DNA of 64,000 bases. Origin: an uncultured Magnetospirillum sp. GTDB lineage: Bacteria > Pseudomonadota > Alphaproteobacteria > Rhodospirillales > Magnetospirillaceae. The position numbers and the translations under genes were made by a program. Each line of letters begins with the position of its first letter. The first letter of the stretch is position 1. A model generated the notes under the pieces. The model worked only from the letters and a program-made list of their open reading frames with translations. It was not told where the DNA came from and searched no databases. The stretch lies in contig NZ_CAINTR010000213.1 in the NCBI RefSeq assembly GCF_903853455.1, positions 1 to 64,000 of the forward strand. The letters are read 5' to 3'. This document shows positions 58,776 to 64,000 of this stretch, in pieces.

Positions 58776-60661
58776 CAGAACCTCCGCAAATCGGGAGCCG
58801 CGCCGGGGGCGTTCTCGGCGATCCGCGCCAGGTCGCGTTTTTGCACCTCGACCAGGATGTCGCGGGCGATGGGGGCCGCCACCACCGAACCGCCACCGCC
58901 ATGCTCCACCACCACGGCGATGGAGTAGCGCGGGTTCTCCTCTGGGGCGTAGGCGACGAACAGGGCGTGGTCGCGCTCCTTCCACGGCAGCTGGTCGTTC
59001 TTCTTCACGCCGCCCTCGCGCTCGCGCATGGTGATGCGGCGCACCTGGGCGCTGCCGGTCTTGCCCGACAGCCACATCCCCTCCTGGGTGATGCGGGCCT
59101 TGTAGGCGGTTCCCCCCGGCTCGTTGGAGACCGCGAACATGCCCCGGCGCACCAGGGTCAGTGACTGGCGCGACACCTCCATGTTGGGCCAGACGGGATT
59201 GCTGCGCGGCCGCACCGTCTTGTCGGCGATCTGGTCCCGCGCCACATGGGGAACCACGGCGAAGCCGCCATTGGCGAGGCGGGCCACCATGGTCGCCAGT
59301 TGAATCGGCGTGGCGGTGACGTAGCCCTGGCCGATGGCGTTGACCAGGGTCTCGCCGGGATACCAGCCCTGCTTCAGGATCTTCTTCTTCCAGGCCTTGT
59401 CGGGGATCAGCCCCGGCCGTTCGTTGGGCAGATCGACGCCGGTGGGCGCCCCCAACCCGAACCGCTTGGCCATCTCGGCGATCTTCTCGTAGCCGGTGCG
59501 CCGGGCGATTTCATAGAAGTAGACGTCGCAGGAGTTCTTGATGCCGCTGATCAGGTCCTGGGCGCCGTGGCCTTCCTTCTTCCAGCAATGGAACTTGATG
59601 CTGCCCAGCTGCATGTGGCCGGAGCAGAACACCCGCATTTCCGGGGTGATGTCGCGCCCCTCCAGCGCCGCCAGCGCCGTCATCAGCTTGAAGGTCGAAC
59701 CCGGCGCGAACTGCCCGGCGATGGCCTTGTTGGACAGCGGCGAGCGCGGATTGGTGCTGAGATCCTTCCACTCGTCGCCGGTCAGGCCGCGATTGAACGA
59801 ATTGGGATCAAAGGACGGCGTCGAGGCCATGACGATGACGTCGCCGGTGTGGATGTCCATCACCACCACCGCCGCGCTCTCCTCGCCCAGGCGCTGGGCG
59901 GCGTATTCCTGCAACTTGACGTCCAGGGTCAGGTTGAGGTCGGCGCCGGGCTCGCCCTCCTTGCGCTCCAACTCGCGGATGACGCGGCCCACCGCGTTGA
60001 CCTCCACCGAACTGGTGCCGTGGCGGCCGCGCAGCGCCATGTCGTAGATGCGCTCCACCCCGCCCTTGCCGATGCGGAAGCCCGGCAACTCTTCCAGCGG
60101 GTCCTCGGTCAGTTCGTTCTCCGACACCGCCGAGACATAGCCGAGAATGTGAGCCCCCAGGCTTTCCAGCGGATAGTGGCGGCTTTGGCCCACGTCGATG
60201 ATGATGCCGGGCAGGTCGGCGGCGTTGACCTCGACCCGGGCGACTTCCTCCCAGGTCAGGTTCTCGCGCACGCTGATGGGCACGAAACTGCGCCGCCGCC
60301 GCGCTTCCTTGTGGATGCGCGCCCGCTCGCCGTCGCCGATGGCGATGATGCGGGCCAGGGCGTCGAGGGTGTAGTCCAGCGAGGGACTGCGCTCGGCCAC
60401 CAGCATGACCCGGTAATTGTGCTGGTTGACCGCCATGGCGATGCCGTTGCGGTCCAGGATCAGCCCGCGCGGCGGCGCCAGCAGGCGGGTGCTGATGCGG
60501 TTGTCCTCGGCCAGCACCGTGTATTTGTCGGCCTCCATCACCTGGAGATAGTACATGCGCGCCGCCAGGGCGCCGATCAACGTCGCCTTGCCGCCGGCCA
60601 GGATCAAGGCCCGGCGGCTGAACATCTTGGAACGGTCGTTGTCGTGATACATGCCGGCCAT
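58775..60661 (-). CDS. mrdA: penicillin-binding protein 2
   Basis: 628 residues. N-terminal TM (ALILAGGKATLIGALAARMY), dimerisation domain, then transpeptidase motifs: SxxK in FAPGSTFKLMTAL, SCD in IKNSCDVYFYEIAR, and KTG in LSGKTGSAQ. Works with RodA in elongation. It overlaps rodA and starts 4 bp after mreD. Confidence 0.97.
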   Translation of the reverse strand: MAGMYHDNDRSKMFSRRALILAGGKATLIGALAARMYYLQVMEADKYTVLAEDNRISTRLLAPPRGLILDRNGIAMAVNQHNYRVMLVAERSPSLDYTLDALARIIAIGDGERARIHKEARRRRSFVPISVRENLTWEEVARVEVNAADLPGIIIDVGQSRHYPLESLGAHILGYVSAVSENELTEDPLEELPGFRIGKGGVERIYDMALRGRHGTSSVEVNAVGRVIRELERKEGEPGADLNLTLDVKLQEYAAQRLGEESAAVVVMDIHTGDVIVMASTPSFDPNSFNRGLTGDEWKDLSTNPRSPLSNKAIAGQFAPGSTFKLMTALAALEGRDITPEMRVFCSGHMQLGSIKFHCWKKEGHGAQDLISGIKNSCDVYFYEIARRTGYEKIAEMAKRFGLGAPTGVDLPNERPGLIPDKAWKKKILKQGWYPGETLVNAIGQGYVTATPIQLATMVARLANGGFAVVPHVARDQIADKTVRPRSNPVWPNMEVSRQSLTLVRRGMFAVSNEPGGTAYKARITQEGMWLSGKTGSAQVRRITMREREGGVKKNDQLPWKERDHALFVAYAPEENPRYSIAVVVEHGGGGSVVAAPIARDILVEVQKRDLARIAENAPGAAPDLRRF

Positions 60662-60665
60662 TCGG

Positions 60666-61181
60666 CTAGACGTCCTTCAAGAAGGCCATCTGGGTGCGGG
60701 CCAGCATCCAGGTCAGGATCGGAAAGAAGCACAGCGTCATCAGATACTCGAAGATCACCGGCATGGGCTCGATGGCGCGGCCGATCAGGAACGACACCAG
60801 CAGCCAAGCCAGGCCCACCGCCCCGGCGGTCAGCAATCCGAACGCCCACCAGGTGACGGCGAAGGACTTGCCGAGAAAGAACTTCCGCTGCCCCGCCGCG
60901 GTGCCCTGCACCAGCAGCATCACCAAGGCGTTCACCCCCAAGGGCGTGCCGCCGACGATGTCGTAGAGCAGGCCAATGACGAAGGCCAGCCAGGCTGGCA
61001 GCAGGTCGGGCCGGTAGATCGCCCAGTAATACACCCCCATCAGCGGCAGCATGGGGGCGATGCCGGCAAAGCCCGGCAGATGGGTCGGCACGGCGGTCAG
61101 CAGCAGCAGGAACAGGGTGACGCCGAAGGGAATCAGGTGGCGGACCCAGGTGTCCATCTTCACCCAGATGGAGGCTGTCAC
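60666..61181 (-). CDS. mreD: rod shape-determining protein MreD
   Basis: 171 residues, about five membrane segments, typical of MreD (FGVTLFLLLLTAVPTHLPGF, LLYDIVGGTPLGVNALVMLL). Its start overlaps the mreC stop by 4 bp. Organises the elongation complex. Confidence 0.93.
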   Translation of the reverse strand: MTASIWVKMDTWVRHLIPFGVTLFLLLLTAVPTHLPGFAGIAPMLPLMGVYYWAIYRPDLLPAWLAFVIGLLYDIVGGTPLGVNALVMLLVQGTAAGQRKFFLGKSFAVTWWAFGLLTAGAVGLAWLLVSFLIGRAIEPMPVIFEYLMTLCFFPILTWMLARTQMAFLKDV

Positions 61182-62065
61182 TCGTCCTTCCCCCGACGAC
61201 GGCGCTCCGGCGGCGGCGGCCGCTCGAACGGCAGGATGCCGCCCAGTCCGAAATCGACGACGGAGACGAATTCCAGGTGGTGACGCTGGATGAACGGCTC
61301 GACCCGGACGATGCCGTCACTGACCGAGGAGACCGCGCCGATGGGAATGCCGGGCGGGAAGGCGCCGCCCGAGGCCGAGGTCACCACCCGGTCGCCCACC
61401 GCGATGGTGGGGCTGCCGGCCACATAGTTCAGCCGCGGCCGCGCCGTGTTGTCGCCGGTGAGGATGGCCTTGGTCCGGGTGGATTCCACCAGGATCGGGG
61501 TGCGGGCGTTGATGTCGGTGATCAGCAGCAGCCGCGACGACCGCAGGCCCACCTCGGCGATATGGCCGATCAGCACCTCGCCCGACAGCACCGCCTGGCC
61601 CTTGCGCACGCCGTCCTTGGAGCCGGCGCCCAGCAGCATGGAATGGCCGAAGGCCGAGCCCATGTCGCCGATCACCCGGGCGGTGACGAAGGCGGGGTCG
61701 GGGTCGGGAATGACGTTGAGGTTCTCGTGCAGGACCGAATTCTCGGATTCCAGCCGGCGCGCCACCGTCTGCCAATGCATCAGGCGGGCGTTTTCCTCGC
61801 GCAGGCGGGCGTTCTCGGTGCGGATGTTGGCCAGTTCGTGGAAGTTGTCGGTGATCTGGGCGACGGTGGCGGCCGGCCGCGCCATGGCGTCGAGCATGGG
61901 CGCCATGGCGTCGGCCACCAGGGCGCGGGTATGCTCGATCAGCACGATGTCGGCCTTGCCGAGCAGCATCAGGGCGACGGAAGCGACGATCAGGGACAGA
62001 AAGGCGAAACGTTGGGCGAGCAGCCGAAACGTGGCGAGCCGACCTGCCGCACTGGACTGCTTCAC
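61178..62065 (-). CDS. mreC: rod shape-determining protein MreC
   Basis: 295 residues. N-terminal TM (AFLSLIVASVALMLLG), coiled coil (about 75-115: ELANIRTENARLREENARLM), then the beta-domain pair (VTARVIGDMGSAFGHSMLLG, GDRVVTSASGGAFPPGIPIG). It links MreB to the cell-wall synthases. A strong hairpin lies between it and mreB. Confidence 0.95.
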   Translation of the reverse strand: MKQSSAAGRLATFRLLAQRFAFLSLIVASVALMLLGKADIVLIEHTRALVADAMAPMLDAMARPAATVAQITDNFHELANIRTENARLREENARLMHWQTVARRLESENSVLHENLNVIPDPDPAFVTARVIGDMGSAFGHSMLLGAGSKDGVRKGQAVLSGEVLIGHIAEVGLRSSRLLLITDINARTPILVESTRTKAILTGDNTARPRLNYVAGSPTIAVGDRVVTSASGGAFPPGIPIGAVSSVSDGIVRVEPFIQRHHLEFVSVVDFGLGGILPFERPPPPERRRRGKDE

Positions 62066-62194
62066 CGAGACCCTCCACTCCGGGATGCCGCCCCGGAGAG
62101 CGGGGAAGCATTATCCCGTTGACACTACTATATCTAGTGGCGAACTGCCAGCGCAGTTTCTGATTCCGCGAACGGGATTCTAGCCCTAGTACGA

Positions 62195-62223
62195 GGGAGC
62201 GCGGGCGAAACGTCCGCGCTCCC
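62195..62223 (-). terminator. 13-bp hairpin between mreB and mreC
   Basis: gggagcgcgggcg-aaa-cgtccgcgctccc with one mismatch, 9 bp after mreB, no U tract. It could partly terminate or stabilise transcripts so that mreB exceeds mreC. Confidence 0.5.
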
Positions 62224-62231
62224 ACCGTCTC

Positions 62232-64000
<1,769 letters not shown>

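Noticed and set aside
62118-62145. ttgaca-like motif followed by tatatct between mreB and mreC
   Set aside because: It points away from mreC on the plus strand and no plausible gene follows; spacing to a -10 box is poor.

Overview
The window is a GC-rich alphaproteobacterial chromosome segment. The mreB-mreC-mreD-mrdA-rodA cluster next to leuA, FixJ-type and c-di-GMP signalling proteins, two TauE/SafE permeases and an FNR-type site all fit a Rhodospirillales member, most likely Magnetospirillum/Paramagnetospirillum or a close relative. The genus is inferred from gene content; no 16S rRNA gene is present.

Layout. (1) 0-8.3 kb: small unknown ORFs, a TauE/SafE permease, a membrane histidine kinase with a FixJ-like regulator, a spacer with two palindromic repeats, a LuxR-type regulator whose receiver has lost its phospho-Asp, and a divergent TauE/membrane protein/UspA operon. 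(2) 8.3-12.2 kb: flavoprotein, APH-like/P-loop kinase, dCTP deaminase and tRNA-Thr(GGT). (3) 12.2-21.1 kb: an 8.8-kb element integrated in tRNA-Thr. It carries a tyrosine integrase, an AlpA-like excisionase, a replication protein, XkdF-like and gp10-like head genes and a terminase-small-subunit-like gene, in the order of a phage satellite (PICI); it has no large terminase, portal, capsid or tail genes. (4) 21.1-27.9 kb: a second element ending in tRNA-Ser(GCT), with a large serine recombinase, a DUF2924 remnant, a MazF-type toxin-antitoxin pair and a decayed TOTE primase-helicase. Its two ends are about 307-bp direct repeats, so it sits on the scar of an older relative. (5) 28-41.5 kb: metabolic genes (MBL hydrolase, LOG protein, DadA, NAD(P)HX repair), an MFS transporter, and signalling genes (HD-GYP, CBS-PAS-GGDEF-EAL, a degenerate HPt/receiver protein). 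(6) 41.5-49 kb: cytochromes, alaS, an FNR-box-preceded DUF2249/cytochrome pair, nuclease, glycosyltransferase and murI. (7) 49-56.4 kb: an apparently single operon with a membrane sensor-like protein, a sensor-HAMP-MFS fusion, a periplasmic binding protein, a SpoIIE phosphatase fused to an RsbW-like kinase, and a STAS antagonist: a complete partner-switch core joined to transport-like sensors. (8) 56.6-64 kb: a small phasin-like protein, an acetyltransferase, the rod-shape cluster and the 3' part of leuA.

Across the window there is a dispersed family of multi-hairpin intergenic repeats (at least five copies). One stem changes sequence between copies but keeps its pairing. In two copies the conserved end supplies a purine-rich Shine-Dalgarno-like stretch for the next gene.
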